NCBI GenBank assembly: GCA_030123525.1
Contig: CP126125.1
Span: 3,286,001 to 3,350,000 of the forward strand
Reading direction: 5' to 3'
From: ELB16-189 sp018266435
GTDB taxonomy: Bacteria; Bacteroidota; Bacteroidia; Cytophagales; Cyclobacteriaceae
DNA length: 64,000 nt
The position numbers were made by a program, and so were the translations under genes. The notes beneath the pieces are model-generated. The model was not told the DNA's origin. It did no database searches and saw only the letters and a program-made list of their open reading frames with translations. The stretch's first letter is position 1. Each line of letters starts with the position of its first letter. Positions 34,483 through 43,933 of the stretch are shown piece by piece.

Positions 34483-36429
34483 CTATAACGAATACACACT
34501 CGTATAAAATCCTTTTTGTTGTAAAAAGTCAATCAGTTGAGCATAAAACGGATGGGCGCCCAAGGTGGCGCTGTCGCCTACCATGATCAGTTTTTTTCTG
34601 GCCCGTGTCATGGCTACATTCGTTCTGCGGATGTCGGCCAGAAAGCCTACTTCAGCCCGGTCGTTGCTGCGCACAAAACTGATGGCTATGGCATCGCGCT
34701 CTTGCCCCTGAAACGCATCTACCGTATTGATGGAAATGAGCCGGTGAATGGGTTCTAAAATTTCTGAAGTTTCGGCCAGCCGCTGAAGACGATCTACCTG
34801 AGCGCTGTATGGGGTAATGATGCCCAGGGTAATTTTTTCATCCAGCCACGATGAAACACCTACTAATTCTACCAACCGCTCTACCTGGTGAATCAAAAGT
34901 TCAGCTTCAGATGAATTGTACCGGCTCAGCGTTTCGGGGTCTTGCTTTTCGTCATATCCACAGCCGGCCGTATCAATAAATTCGATGGGCTGTTCATGTG
35001 GGCGAAGCAATTCATGTTTAACGGAACCATGTGCAATCAACTGACCTTTGTAAAAATACTGCGATGAAAACTCCATAATGGATTCGTGCATACGGTATTG
35101 TACTTGCAGCATCGAAGCAAGCTGAGGAAATTTTTCAATACCCTTTTCAAACAATGTTTTTGATAAGCCTTGCTTTGCTGCTTCAAATGATTTGATCGTA
35201 GGTGGGAGTTGACAATGATCTCCGGCAAAAATCACTCGTTGTGACCGCAGCAACGGTATCCAGCAGGCTGGTTCAAGTGCTTGCCCGGCTTCGTCAATGA
35301 ATACGGTTTTGAATTTTCTTCCTTTCAATGAGGGGTGAGACGAACCCACCAGTGTACAACAGATGGCTTCGGCCTGGTTGAGCAAATCGGTAACGATGTA
35401 AAACTCCAACAGGTCAGCATCCGCTTTCATGGCCTTTACCTCATCGCGCAACATTTTTCGCTGCTCGCGCTCGAAGTGACCGAAATTTCTTTTGTATTGA
35501 CCGGATTGATGACGGAGTTGCTCCATTTTTCTTCGTAACGCGCGCAATTCGCCAAAATGAGGATGTGCCGATATTCGTGCATCCAATGTTTTGTCAAGCG
35601 ACTGCTCGGTAACGCGGGCCGGGTGGCCAATGCGCACGGTATTCAAATTCATGGCACTCAACTTCTCAACTAATAAATCCACGGCAGCATTACTTGGTGT
35701 GCAGACCAGTACTTGATGTTCTTGCTGAATAGTCAGCCGGATTACTTCAACCAGCGTGGTGGTCTTTCCTGTACCGGGCGGGCCGTGAATGAAGGCAACA
35801 TCACGTGCCGTCAATATATTTTGTACTGACTCTCGTTGACTGTTGTTTAGTAAAACGGATACCGAAGGTTGAATACCAGATGCTGAATTCTGGCTGTTGA
35901 TTGGTTTTTCTGTACCCGGTAACAAGTGGTCAATACCAAGAAGTATTTCCCTCAATTCAGCTACCCGGTTATCTTCTGCCTCCATCACTTTACGAAGCGC
36001 GTATTCCATTTCGCGGTATGTCATTTCATCAAACATCACGTCTACACCCAGCGAGCCGGCATCAATCCAGTCGGGCAAGTCATCGCCATTCAGGGTAATG
36101 GTCATTGAGTTTTCCATCACATAATTAACCACTCCGCTCACGTGTTGCTTCCCGGGCTTGCCGGAAGCATTGGTAAATAAGTTTACGGCTTTTCCACTTT
36201 GGAATGAATGTGGCTGATGGCGTGTGTTGGTTTTTTCTATTTCAATCATGATGCGTTCGCCCGTGCCTACATAGTCGCGCAACAAACGCACCGGATACCA
36301 GGTTACACCTTCTTTCACACGGTCATGCAGCGAGTGCATCAATACCTTTTGCCGGTATTGCTCAAGGTCAGCCTGCCGTTCAAGCTGAAGAAGCTGATAG
36401 GTGTGCTTTAACTGTTCTTTAGAAGACAT
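34483..36429 (-). CDS. SF1 (UPF1/IGHMBP2-like) DNA/RNA helicase
   Basis: The 648-aa protein shows all main SF1B helicase motifs: Walker A GPPGTGKT at residues 216-223, motif II DEAGQALEP, GDHCQLPPTI, motif IV-V region VQYRMHESIMEFSS, ITPYSAQVDRLQ, and motif V/VI VDAFQGQERDAI and NVAMTRARKKL. The N-terminal 200 residues resemble the beta-barrel region of IGHMBP2-type helicases, with no nuclease domain. The substrate may be DNA or RNA. A nuclease-like HsdR_N gene lies 78 bases upstream on the same strand. Confidence 0.94.
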   Translation of the reverse strand: MSSKEQLKHTYQLLQLERQADLEQYRQKVLMHSLHDRVKEGVTWYPVRLLRDYVGTGERIMIEIEKTNTRHQPHSFQSGKAVNLFTNASGKPGKQHVSGVVNYVMENSMTITLNGDDLPDWIDAGSLGVDVMFDEMTYREMEYALRKVMEAEDNRVAELREILLGIDHLLPGTEKPINSQNSASGIQPSVSVLLNNSQRESVQNILTARDVAFIHGPPGTGKTTTLVEVIRLTIQQEHQVLVCTPSNAAVDLLVEKLSAMNLNTVRIGHPARVTEQSLDKTLDARISAHPHFGELRALRRKMEQLRHQSGQYKRNFGHFEREQRKMLRDEVKAMKADADLLEFYIVTDLLNQAEAICCTLVGSSHPSLKGRKFKTVFIDEAGQALEPACWIPLLRSQRVIFAGDHCQLPPTIKSFEAAKQGLSKTLFEKGIEKFPQLASMLQVQYRMHESIMEFSSQYFYKGQLIAHGSVKHELLRPHEQPIEFIDTAGCGYDEKQDPETLSRYNSSEAELLIHQVERLVELVGVSSWLDEKITLGIITPYSAQVDRLQRLAETSEILEPIHRLISINTVDAFQGQERDAIAISFVRSNDRAEVGFLADIRRTNVAMTRARKKLIMVGDSATLGAHPFYAQLIDFLQQKGFYTSVYSL

Positions 36430-36507
36430 GCTGGTTTAGGTTACGGGGTCGCAAATTATATGTTTGACTGTGCACCACCTGAAACACAGGGGTATCATTC
36501 TCTCTCA

Positions 36508-36951
36508 TTATTCAAACTGAGGCAATACCTGAAGTATTTTTGCTTCCCTGCCCGGCTGCCCGGCTTCAAAATAAAAATGAGCCATGCCGTTGGTAACCGC
36601 CAGGTATTTTGCTCCGAGCGTCATGTTGTAAACCGCTACCTGGTTAAATGCTTTTTGGGTGAGTTTAATAGTCGGTGATTTGCATTCGATGAGCAACCAC
36701 GGTTTGCCTGACCGGTCGTGAATTAATATATCTGATCGCTTCTGTAGTTTGTTATACGTCAGGCTTCCTTCAATACGAAAAAGCGATTTCGGGTATTTCA
36801 TTTCGGTTATCAAATAATGGATTACATGTTGCCTCACCCATTCTTCGGGTGTGAGTACAAGGTATTTTTTTCGAATCACATCAAAAATCCATACTTTGCC
36901 ATGCTCTTTCTTCAACGAAACATCAAAAGTTGGCAGATTGAGTTTGTACAT
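36508..36951 (-). CDS. HsdR N-terminal-like PD-(D/E)xK nuclease domain protein
   Basis: The 147-aa protein matches the HSDR_N_2 (type I restriction enzyme R N-terminal) family: VLTPEEWVRQHVIHYLITEMKYPKSL and RSDILIHDRSGKPWLLIECKSP, with Asp74, Glu89 and Lys91 forming a D-x14-ExK active-site pattern. It stands without hsdM/hsdS or an hsdR motor in view, which is common in Bacteroidota. It could be a stand-alone nuclease for DNA repair or defence. It shares strand and neighbourhood with the SF1 helicase, which may be its partner. Confidence 0.9.
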   Translation of the reverse strand: MYKLNLPTFDVSLKKEHGKVWIFDVIRKKYLVLTPEEWVRQHVIHYLITEMKYPKSLFRIEGSLTYNKLQKRSDILIHDRSGKPWLLIECKSPTIKLTQKAFNQVAVYNMTLGAKYLAVTNGMAHFYFEAGQPGREAKILQVLPQFE

Positions 36952-36976
36952 CGGAGTTTATCATTCGAAATTTAAG

Positions 36977-37013
36977 ATTCAAAAGTACATTTTGATCTTT
37001 CAAGATTTTGAAT
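36977..37013. repeat. TTCAAGA-like short repeat block before amn
   Basis: attcaaaa (36977-36984) and ttttgaat (37006-37013) form an inverted pair, with further aagattcaaaa/atttaagattc-type words around. The same vocabulary recurs at 45652-45678 and 58111-58159, always between genes. Confidence 0.4.
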
Positions 37014-37040
37014 TTAGAATCCGGAATTTTGATATATCGT

Positions 37041-37811
37041 ATGAAAACTAAAAAAGAAATTGTAGAAAACTGGCTGCCGCGCTATACCGGTGTGCCCTTG
37101 AAAGACTTTGGGCAGTATATTTTACTCACCAATTTTGATAACTATGTACGCAAGTTTGCCGAATGGCACGATGTGCCGGTCTGTGGCGAAGACAAAGCCA
37201 TGCTCAGTGCCACGGCACAAGGTATTACCATCGTCAACTTTGGTATGGGCAGCCCTAATGCGGCCACCATCATGGATTGCCTCACCGCCATCATGCCCAA
37301 GGCATGCTTATTTCTGGGTAAGTGTGGTGGACTAAAAAAGAAAAATGAAATTGGCGACCTGATCCTTCCCATCGCGGCCATTCGCGGAGAAGGAACGTCT
37401 AACGATTATTTTCCTCCTGAAGTACCGTCACTTCCCGCCTTCGCCTTGCAGAAAGCCATCTCTACTACCATTCGTGATTACAATCAGGATTATTGGACAG
37501 GAACTGTTTATACAACAAACCGCAGAGTGTGGGAATGGGATGAACATTTTAAAGAATACCTGGTAAAAATCCGTGCTATGGGTATTGATATGGAAACAGC
37601 CACCATTTTTTCAACCGCATTTTACAATGAAATACCGGCAGGCGCACTGCTGTTGGTCTCTGATCAGCCCATGGTGCCTGATGGTGTGAAGACCGAGGCC
37701 AGTGACCACAAAGTAACTTCCAACTTTGTAGACTTACATGTGAAAATTGGAATTGACTCACTCAAACAACTTATCAATAATGGAATGACGGTGAAGCATT
37801 TACAGTATTGA
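37041..37811 (+). CDS. amn: AMP nucleosidase
   Basis: This 256-aa enzyme hydrolyses AMP to adenine and ribose-5-phosphate. The Bacteroidota-type short form is recognised by MKTKKEIVENWLPRYTG, NFGMGSPNAATIMDCL, LGKCGGLKKKNEIGDLILPIAAIRGEGTS, GIDMETATIF and LLLVSDQPM. The ATG at 37041 is preferred to 37008 because the family starts MKTKK. It is shorter than the E. coli enzyme, which has an extra regulatory N-terminal domain. The serine hydrolase gene follows after 22 bases. Confidence 0.93.
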   Translation: MKTKKEIVENWLPRYTGVPLKDFGQYILLTNFDNYVRKFAEWHDVPVCGEDKAMLSATAQGITIVNFGMGSPNAATIMDCLTAIMPKACLFLGKCGGLKKKNEIGDLILPIAAIRGEGTSNDYFPPEVPSLPAFALQKAISTTIRDYNQDYWTGTVYTTNRRVWEWDEHFKEYLVKIRAMGIDMETATIFSTAFYNEIPAGALLLVSDQPMVPDGVKTEASDHKVTSNFVDLHVKIGIDSLKQLINNGMTVKHLQY

Positions 37812-37833
37812 TTCAATTCGTAAATTTTTCAGC

Positions 37834-38982
37834 ATGAAAAAGAAATGCGTTCCTCTATTCTTTTTTTATGTCCTGCTCTCCGCCAAGCTCTTCGGGCAAA
37901 ATCCCTACTATCCTGATTCCATTTGGCAAACTAAAAAGCCTGGCGAATTAAAAATAAATGCAGCCCTGCTTGACAGTGCTGTAAAGTTTGCGCTGCAAAA
38001 CGAAACCCAAACCGATGTTGACCTGCGCATTGCAAACTTAAAAGCTTATGCCAATGAACCGGGCTACAAAATTGCCGGCCCAATGAAACCGCGCGGAAAA
38101 CCAAATGGTTTAATTATCAAAAACGGATACATCGCTGCACAATGGGGCGATGTTAAGCGCGTAGACATGACCTTCAGCGTAACAAAGAGTTTTCTCTCTA
38201 CGGTTGCAGGGGTAGCGTATGATGCGCATTTGATCAAAAATGTAGATGAACCCGCAGGTGATTATGTAGAAGAAAAATTTGATGGGGAGCACAATGCTAA
38301 AATCACCTGGCGACATTTGCTCACGCAGTCATCAGATTGGTCAGGGTGTTTATTTGATCAATGTGATTGGGCTGATCGTCCGCCCAGGCAGGGTGGCATT
38401 GACGAGTGGAAAAACAGAAAATTACTTGAGCCTGGAAGCACCTTTGAATACAACGATGTACGGGTAAATCTTCTCGCCTATTCATTGTTGCAGGTAGTAA
38501 GAAAACCTTTGCCCATTGTGTTGAAAGAGAAAATCATGGATCCGATAGGTGCCTCACCTACCTGGCGTTGGTACGGGTATGAAAATTCGTATGTACCCAT
38601 GGACGGTCTGATGATACAATCTGTGAGCGGAGGCGGGCATTTTGGGGGTGGGCTTTTCATCAACACAATGGATCAGGGCCGGTTTGGGTTACTCTTGGCA
38701 CGAAACGGAAAATGGAAAAATCAACAACTGGTTTCGGAGAAATGGATCAAGATGTCGTGTCAACCCTCGGCAGCCAATAAATCTTACGGGTTTATGTGGT
38801 GGTTGAATGAAGAACATCAGCTTGGCGATATTTCAAAAAATATATTTTATGCCAATGGGTTTGGCGGAAACTTCATCTTTATTGACCAGGAACGTGATTT
38901 AATAATTGTTGCCCGTTGGCTAGCCCCTAACAAAGCGGGGGAGTTTGTTAAAAAAGTAACAGCAAGTCTTGGCGGAAAATAA
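37834..38982 (+). CDS. Serine hydrolase of the beta-lactamase/penicillin-binding protein family, exported
   Basis: This 382-aa protein has a signal peptide (residues 1-22, KKKCVPLFFFYVLLSAKLFGQ) and the class C beta-lactamase-like fold: SVTK at residues 115-118 (nucleophile Ser115), YND at 206-208, and a third motif region near GGGHFGGGLF. The substrate of such family members ranges from D-amino-acid peptides to esters; nothing identifies it here. It may be co-transcribed with amn. The 131 bases after it hold no gene, only a weak 7-bp inverted repeat (39016-39022 with 39096-39102). Confidence 0.9.
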   Translation: MKKKCVPLFFFYVLLSAKLFGQNPYYPDSIWQTKKPGELKINAALLDSAVKFALQNETQTDVDLRIANLKAYANEPGYKIAGPMKPRGKPNGLIIKNGYIAAQWGDVKRVDMTFSVTKSFLSTVAGVAYDAHLIKNVDEPAGDYVEEKFDGEHNAKITWRHLLTQSSDWSGCLFDQCDWADRPPRQGGIDEWKNRKLLEPGSTFEYNDVRVNLLAYSLLQVVRKPLPIVLKEKIMDPIGASPTWRWYGYENSYVPMDGLMIQSVSGGGHFGGGLFINTMDQGRFGLLLARNGKWKNQQLVSEKWIKMSCQPSAANKSYGFMWWLNEEHQLGDISKNIFYANGFGGNFIFIDQERDLIIVARWLAPNKAGEFVKKVTASLGGK

Positions 38983-39114
38983 TTTTTATCTCTAGCGAAC
39001 TCATCTCAAAAGATACTTGGTGCGGCTTTGCGAGTGAGGAACAACCGAAGTATTACTCCATTCTTATTGCAAATTTGCGATTGCTTTACTCCGTTCACCA
39101 AGACGCGTGTATCA

Positions 39115-40416
39115 TTAGTGATGGCTTCTGGTTATTTCTTTCGATTTTACGTTCAGAAATAAGATTAACCCAACTACAAAATACGAAGCCAATGCCAACG
39201 TGCTGTTGCGCATACTTCCGGTAAGTTGTTCAATCAGTCCATAGCTGAAAGTACCCACCACCACTGACAGATTAAACGTTACATCAAAGAAACTAAAGTA
39301 CGAGGCATGCTGAATGGCATTTTGTGGAATCAATTTTGAATAGGTGGCGCGCGAAAGCGCCTGAATTCCCCCCATCACCAAACCCACGGCTAACGCGACT
39401 GCATAAAACTGATATTCGTGATTAATGAAATAGGCAGCGAAGCAAATCAGAATCCAAAAACAAATCATGGTAATTAACGCCATCCGGTTACCCCTTCTCT
39501 CGGAAAAACGGGCAAACACATTTGCTCCAACGGCTGCTACTAATTGAATGAGCAGCACCGTGGCAATTAATTTAAAATCAGGCAATTTTAATTCTTTCGC
39601 TCCAAATGTAGCGGCCAAATACATTACGGTTTGCACTCCCATGTTGTAGAAGAAATACGATAAAATGTAAAACTTGATATTGCGATTTTCTTTCAGGCTA
39701 CTCCAAACCTTTACCAGTTCATAATACCCCTTCATCAGTTTTTGTTTACCCGGGTGGCGGTGAAAGGGGTTATCGGGCAACAACGCAAAAGGAATTTGCG
39801 CAAAGCCAATCCACCACAGGCCTACTAATAAAAATGAGAACCGGGTAGCCGAGCCAGCATCTGCAAAACCGAATGCATCCGGCTTCAAAATAAAAACCAA
39901 AGCCACAATCATCATCAACACACTTCCATAGTAGCCGTATGAATAGCCTTTTGCACTCGTCTTATCATACCGGTCGGCCGATACAATCTCCGGCAGAAAT
40001 GCATCATAAAATACAAGGCTTCCCGAATAACCGATGCTCGCCATCACTACACAAAATATACCCCAATAAAGCGTTGATGCGTTAAAAAAATAAAAACCCA
40101 TGCAAGCCAATCCACCGGTATAGCAAAAACATTTCATGAATATTTTTTTGTTACCCGTGTAATCGGCCATACCCGACAATAATGGAAGTAACGGGGCAAT
40201 AATTAAAAATGAGAAAGATAAGGCATAAGAATACAACACCGAGTTAACTACTTCAAAGCCCAAAAAACTGACCACATCACCTCTATCAGGCGAAGTAGTA
40301 ACAGACTGATAGTAAATCGGAAAGATGGCAGAAGTGATGACCAGTGAGTAAACTGAGTTGGCCCAGTCGTACATACACCAAGCACGAACGGTACGGGAAT
40401 TGTTTAGATTTTCCAA
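39115..40416 (-). CDS. UMF1-type MFS transporter
   Basis: The 433-aa membrane protein has about twelve hydrophobic segments and the family start RTVRAWCMYDWANSVYSLVITSAIFPIYY. It has the UMF1 (Atg22-like) signature SGSLVFYDAFLPEI, which is typical of vacuolar and bacterial amino-acid-type carriers; the substrate here is unknown. The start is a TTG at 40416, since no ATG is close by. It is transcribed away from the tRNA-Ser gene 71 bases upstream. Confidence 0.92.
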   Translation of the reverse strand: MENLNNSRTVRAWCMYDWANSVYSLVITSAIFPIYYQSVTTSPDRGDVVSFLGFEVVNSVLYSYALSFSFLIIAPLLPLLSGMADYTGNKKIFMKCFCYTGGLACMGFYFFNASTLYWGIFCVVMASIGYSGSLVFYDAFLPEIVSADRYDKTSAKGYSYGYYGSVLMMIVALVFILKPDAFGFADAGSATRFSFLLVGLWWIGFAQIPFALLPDNPFHRHPGKQKLMKGYYELVKVWSSLKENRNIKFYILSYFFYNMGVQTVMYLAATFGAKELKLPDFKLIATVLLIQLVAAVGANVFARFSERRGNRMALITMICFWILICFAAYFINHEYQFYAVALAVGLVMGGIQALSRATYSKLIPQNAIQHASYFSFFDVTFNLSVVVGTFSYGLIEQLTGSMRNSTLALASYFVVGLILFLNVKSKEITRSHH

Positions 40417-40464
40417 TCAAAATTGTTATCGGCAAAAATAAACAAGTCAGAATAAAAAAATAGT

Positions 40465-40472
40465 TAGTTTTG
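40465..40472 (+). promoter_or_regulatory. -7 box for tRNA-Ser
   Basis: TAGTTTTG matches TAnnTTTG and ends 15 bases before the first base of the mature tRNA, a normal spacing for a short tRNA leader. No good -33 box is seen. Confidence 0.5.
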
Positions 40473-40487
40473 CGCTCTAAAATTTTA

Positions 40488-40574
40488 GGAGAGGTGTCCG
40501 AGTGGTTGAAGGAGCACGCCTGGAAAGTGTGTTTACCTGCAAGGGTAACGCGGGTTCGAATCCCGCCCTCTCCG
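40488..40574 (+). tRNA. tRNA-Ser (anticodon GGA)
   Basis: The 87-base cloverleaf has acceptor stem ggagagg/cctctcc, a D arm with gtccgagtggttgaaggag, anticodon stem cacgc/gtgtg around loop ctggaaa (anticodon GGA at 40522-40524), a long class II variable arm (tacctgcaagggta), and T arm cgggttcgaatcccg. It is followed by gca, so the CCA end is not encoded. It reads UCC and UCU codons. Confidence 0.97.
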
Positions 40575-40623
40575 CAAAAAAGATCTTTATAACCCAACCG
40601 GGTATTTATTTTAACCCAACAAT

Positions 40624-41742
40624 ATGCATTCATTATTACACAAAAGCATTATCGTTTTATTCGGATGGTTGATGTTAGTCATTACAAGCGCAGCCCAATC
40701 ACACACCACCATCAGCAAACTACAATTCATTAATGAATACGTTGTCGACTTTACCCGGCACATCGACCAAGTACCCGTGAGCGGCTTATCGGGCATTGAT
40801 TATGACCGCCAATCAGAAACCTACTACATCATTAGCGATGATGGTGAGGCGCATTATTTCTCAACCAAAATTTTTTTTACAGCCAAAGGAATTGACAGCC
40901 TGCATGTATTAAAAGTGCACTACCTGACCAAAAACGGAAAAAGAATTTTACCTACCAAGCAAAAGGACGGGGAAGTAGATCCTGAATCCATCCGCATAAA
41001 CCAGGCAACTCATGAAGTGTACTGGACCAGTGAAGGCGAGCGGTCGTCTAAAAAAAATAGCTTCATTGACCCGGCCATCTATGTAGCCGGAAAAAACGAT
41101 GAGCAGACAGGCTCCATTCCGTTGCCAGAGAATTTAAAAATGAGCACAGAAGAACACGGGCCCAGACAAAACGGTACGTTGGAGGGATTAACCTTTTCAA
41201 ACGACTACCAGATGTTATACACCTCGCTGGAAGAACCCTTATACGAAGATGGCCCGAGAGCATCTGTTACGCCTGCTAAAACCTGGAGCCGCATCTATCA
41301 ATTCAATGTAAAGCACAAAACTAATCAGGCGCAATACGCCTACCCGCTCGAACCAATAGCAAAAGTTGCCATTCCTCAAGGAGCATTCAGTGTAAATGGT
41401 ATATCTGAAATTTTGTTTGTCAACGCCACGCAACTGCTGGTCATCGAGCGCTCGTACTCTACCGGTTACTTAGGTTGCGTTATCAAAGTTTTTTTAGCTG
41501 ACTTGCACGAAGCTTCAGATGTAAAAACTATTTCTTCACTCTCGGCCAATCCTCCAAAAAAAGAAATTAAAAAAACTTTATTGCTGAATATGGAGAGCCT
41601 CGGCATCGGGATTGACAACATTGAGGGAGTAACCTTTGGGCCCGATTTTCCAAATGGCCACAAGAGCCTGATTTTTGTTTCCGATAATAATTTCAATCCC
41701 CTGCAAAAGACACAACTGTTGTTGTTTGAGGTGATTCCCTGA
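40624..41742 (+). CDS. Phytase-like esterase domain protein, exported
   Basis: The 372-aa protein has a signal peptide (residues 1-24, ending ITSAAQ) and the esterase-like phytase (PF13449-type) beta-propeller pattern: VPVSGLSGIDYDRQSETYYIISDD, EVDPESIRI, NGTLEGLTFSNDYQMLYTSLEEPL, LGIGIDNIEGVTFGPDFPNG and SLIFVSDNNF. The family is found outside the cytoplasm; its reaction is poorly known and may involve phosphate esters. It converges with the asparaginase gene, with 5 bases between the stops. Confidence 0.92.
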   Translation: MHSLLHKSIIVLFGWLMLVITSAAQSHTTISKLQFINEYVVDFTRHIDQVPVSGLSGIDYDRQSETYYIISDDGEAHYFSTKIFFTAKGIDSLHVLKVHYLTKNGKRILPTKQKDGEVDPESIRINQATHEVYWTSEGERSSKKNSFIDPAIYVAGKNDEQTGSIPLPENLKMSTEEHGPRQNGTLEGLTFSNDYQMLYTSLEEPLYEDGPRASVTPAKTWSRIYQFNVKHKTNQAQYAYPLEPIAKVAIPQGAFSVNGISEILFVNATQLLVIERSYSTGYLGCVIKVFLADLHEASDVKTISSLSANPPKKEIKKTLLLNMESLGIGIDNIEGVTFGPDFPNGHKSLIFVSDNNFNPLQKTQLLLFEVIP

Positions 41743-41747
41743 AAAAC

Positions 41748-42800
41748 CTAGTTGGTTATCTCTCCACAAACGGAAGTGGTTATTCTCTCTGCCAAATCAA
41801 TGTGTGATTCTTCGGCCAGCAACACCATCAGTTTGGTCAGTGCCGCTTCGGTGGTCATGTCACTTCCGCTGATCACTCCTATCTGTAAGAGTTCTTTGCT
41901 GGTTTCATAACGGCCCTGTACCACCATACCTCCGGGGCATTGCGAAATGTTTAAAATGATAATCCCTTTCGTAATTGCTTCTTTTAATATATTTAAAAAC
42001 GAAGATGATGTAGGTGCATTGCCGGCACCAAATGTTTCCATAACTATAGCTTTCAATCCGGGAATACCGGTTACTGCGCTTACCGTTTGATGAGTAATGC
42101 CCGGAAACAATTTTAAAATAGCAATGGAAGTATCTAGTTTGTTGAGCCACCTCAATCCGGCTTTTGGTTTAAGGATAGCCGATTCATTATAATCAATTTT
42201 CACTCCGGCCTTGGCCAATGGCGGATAATTTTCAGATTGAAAAGCATCAAAGTGCATGCTCTCTACCTTTTTGCTCCGGTTGCCTCGCAACAACTCGTCA
42301 CCAAAATAAATACACACTTCGGGTACTATGGCCTGATTGTTTTTCTTTGCCGCTGCAATCTCCAGCGAGGTGATCAGGTTTTCGCGCGCATCCGATCGCG
42401 GTTCGCTGATTGGCAGCTGCGCACCGGTAAACACCACGGGCTTTTTTAATCCCTGTAACATAAAACTCAGTGCCGAAGCCGTAAACGCCATGGTGTCGGT
42501 GCCGTGCAGTACCACAAAACCATCCTGACTATCGTGGTTATCAAAAATCAATTGTGCTATTTGTTGCCAGTGCGAAGGCAGAATATTCGATGAATCAATC
42601 GGCTGATCAAAAGAAACCACAGTAAGATCGAGCGATAAGTTGCGCAAGGCGGGCAAATGCTCAAGAATTAAATTGAAATCAAAAGGCACCAGCACACCAT
42701 TAGCATCGTGCGCCATACCAAATGTACCGCCTGTGTATATAATCATCACCTTAGATTGTGGCAGGGCTGGTGTGGCCGTATTGATGTTGATTCGTTTCAT
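41748..42800 (-). CDS. ansA: Type I asparaginase
   Basis: The 350-aa enzyme hydrolyses asparagine to aspartate and ammonia. It has the first catalytic Thr in IYTGGTFGMAHD, the second Thr in VLHGTDTMAFTASALSFML, and the late VMETFGAGNAP stretch. With no signal peptide it is the cytosolic type I form. It ends a minus-strand run deacetylase, glycosyltransferase, DgkA-like, TatD, asparaginase, lying 14 bases after tatD. Confidence 0.94.
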   Translation of the reverse strand: MKRININTATPALPQSKVMIIYTGGTFGMAHDANGVLVPFDFNLILEHLPALRNLSLDLTVVSFDQPIDSSNILPSHWQQIAQLIFDNHDSQDGFVVLHGTDTMAFTASALSFMLQGLKKPVVFTGAQLPISEPRSDARENLITSLEIAAAKKNNQAIVPEVCIYFGDELLRGNRSKKVESMHFDAFQSENYPPLAKAGVKIDYNESAILKPKAGLRWLNKLDTSIAILKLFPGITHQTVSAVTGIPGLKAIVMETFGAGNAPTSSSFLNILKEAITKGIIILNISQCPGGMVVQGRYETSKELLQIGVISGSDMTTEAALTKLMVLLAEESHIDLAERITTSVCGEITN

Positions 42801-42814
42801 TCAGCACAGGAGTA

Positions 42815-43588
42815 TTATGAGTTAACAGAAAAAATTTTGTGTGTGTTTTGGATTGTTGCTTCGCTTAATTTCTCTAAAGGTATTTTTTTTAGTTCACAAA
42901 TTTTTTTGGCAATCAACGGAATGTACGATGGCTCATTTCGTTTTCCCCGGTGCGGAACAGGGGCAAGATAAGGGCTGTCAGTCTCCAACACGATGCGGCC
43001 CAGTTCTACCTCAGGCAAGACTTTATCCATTCCGCCATTCTTAAACGTAGCCACCCCGCCCAAGCCTAAATAAAAATTCATGCCGACAATTTCTTTTGCC
43101 TGACCAGCGTTGCCAGAGAAACAATGAAAGATACCGGTAAGCTTTCCATCAACAAAAGGGCTAAGCAATTCAATGGTTTCATTAATCGACTCACGACAAT
43201 GAATGACTAAAGGCAAATTAAATTTTTTGGCCCACTGCACCTGAATTTTAAATGCTTCTTGCTGCTGCGGCCAAAAGGTTTTGTCCCAGTATAGGTCTGT
43301 ACCAATCTCTCCTACTGCCGCAAACGTTCGCTTATTCAGCCAGCCTTCGGCCACATACAGTTCTTTCTCAAAATCTTTTTTTACCGAACATGGGTGGAGG
43401 CCCATCATGGAAATGCAGTTTGCGTTTCGTGATTCTATATTCATCATTGCATCAATGGAGGTGTGATCAATGTTGGGCATATAGATTTTTGAAATACCGG
43501 CATCTTCGCAACGGGCGAGCATGCTGGCACGGTCGGCATCAAAGTCGCTCAGGTAAATATGTGCATGGGTATCAATCCAGTTAAGCAT
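42815..43588 (-). CDS. tatD: TatD family metal-dependent hydrolase (DNase)
   Basis: The 257-aa TIM-barrel enzyme has DTHAHIYLSDFDADR (His8, His10), GLHPCS, AVGEIGTDLYWD, LVIHCRES, IFHCFSGN and ETDSPYLAPVPHRGKRNEP, which together give the metal ligands of the family. TatD proteins are deoxyribonucleases with 3' to 5' exonuclease activity in E. coli. The gene starts 1 base after the DgkA-like gene. Confidence 0.95.
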   Translation of the reverse strand: MLNWIDTHAHIYLSDFDADRASMLARCEDAGISKIYMPNIDHTSIDAMMNIESRNANCISMMGLHPCSVKKDFEKELYVAEGWLNKRTFAAVGEIGTDLYWDKTFWPQQQEAFKIQVQWAKKFNLPLVIHCRESINETIELLSPFVDGKLTGIFHCFSGNAGQAKEIVGMNFYLGLGGVATFKNGGMDKVLPEVELGRIVLETDSPYLAPVPHRGKRNEPSYIPLIAKKICELKKIPLEKLSEATIQNTHKIFSVNS

Positions 43589-43933
43589 TCAGAAAATATA
43601 TTTGGCAAAAATGAGTAAACCGATAATACCCGACAAAACTGCTGAAAACAAAACAGCTGCTGCCGCTATGTCTTTTACTTTTCCGGCTAAAGGATTTTTT
43701 TCTTTAGTCACCAGGTCAGTCAGGTATTCGATCGAAGTATTGACCAACTCCAGTGAAATAACCCACGCGCAACATCCCAACAGTAAACCCCATTCCAGGC
43801 GGTCGATGTGAAAATAGAGCCCTAGACACACGGCTGTCAACGCAACCATCAACTGAATTTTTAAATTACGCTGACCACCCACAGCCTCTTTTAAGCCTCG
43901 CCCGGCATAAGCAATACTTTTAAAAAATTTCAT
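43589..43933 (-). CDS. dgkA: DgkA-family diacylglycerol/undecaprenol kinase
   Basis: The 114-aa protein has three predicted membrane helices and the family motif ELVNTSIEYLTDLV, preceded by the amphipathic start GRGLKEAVGGQRNLKIQL. Such kinases phosphorylate diacylglycerol or undecaprenol, recycling lipid carriers for glycan synthesis. It overlaps the upstream glycosyltransferase gene by 4 bases (ATGA) and abuts tatD; the glycan context fits an undecaprenol role, which is inference. Confidence 0.93.
   Translation of the reverse strand: MKFFKSIAYAGRGLKEAVGGQRNLKIQLMVALTAVCLGLYFHIDRLEWGLLLGCCAWVISLELVNTSIEYLTDLVTKEKNPLAGKVKDIAAAAVLFSAVLSGIIGLLIFAKYIF

Noticed and set aside
38983..39114. Possible gene remnant or structured element between the serine hydrolase and MFS genes
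   Set aside because: Only a 7-bp inverted pair (cttggtg/caccaag) 73 bases apart; no frame with protein-like content.
40286..40633. Minus-strand frame of 115 codons across the tRNA-Ser gene
   Set aside because: It is the antisense of a tRNA with a full cloverleaf and overlaps the start of the MFS gene; the resemblance to coding sequence (GEGGIRTRVTLAGKHTF) is a well-known false translation of tRNA-Ser.
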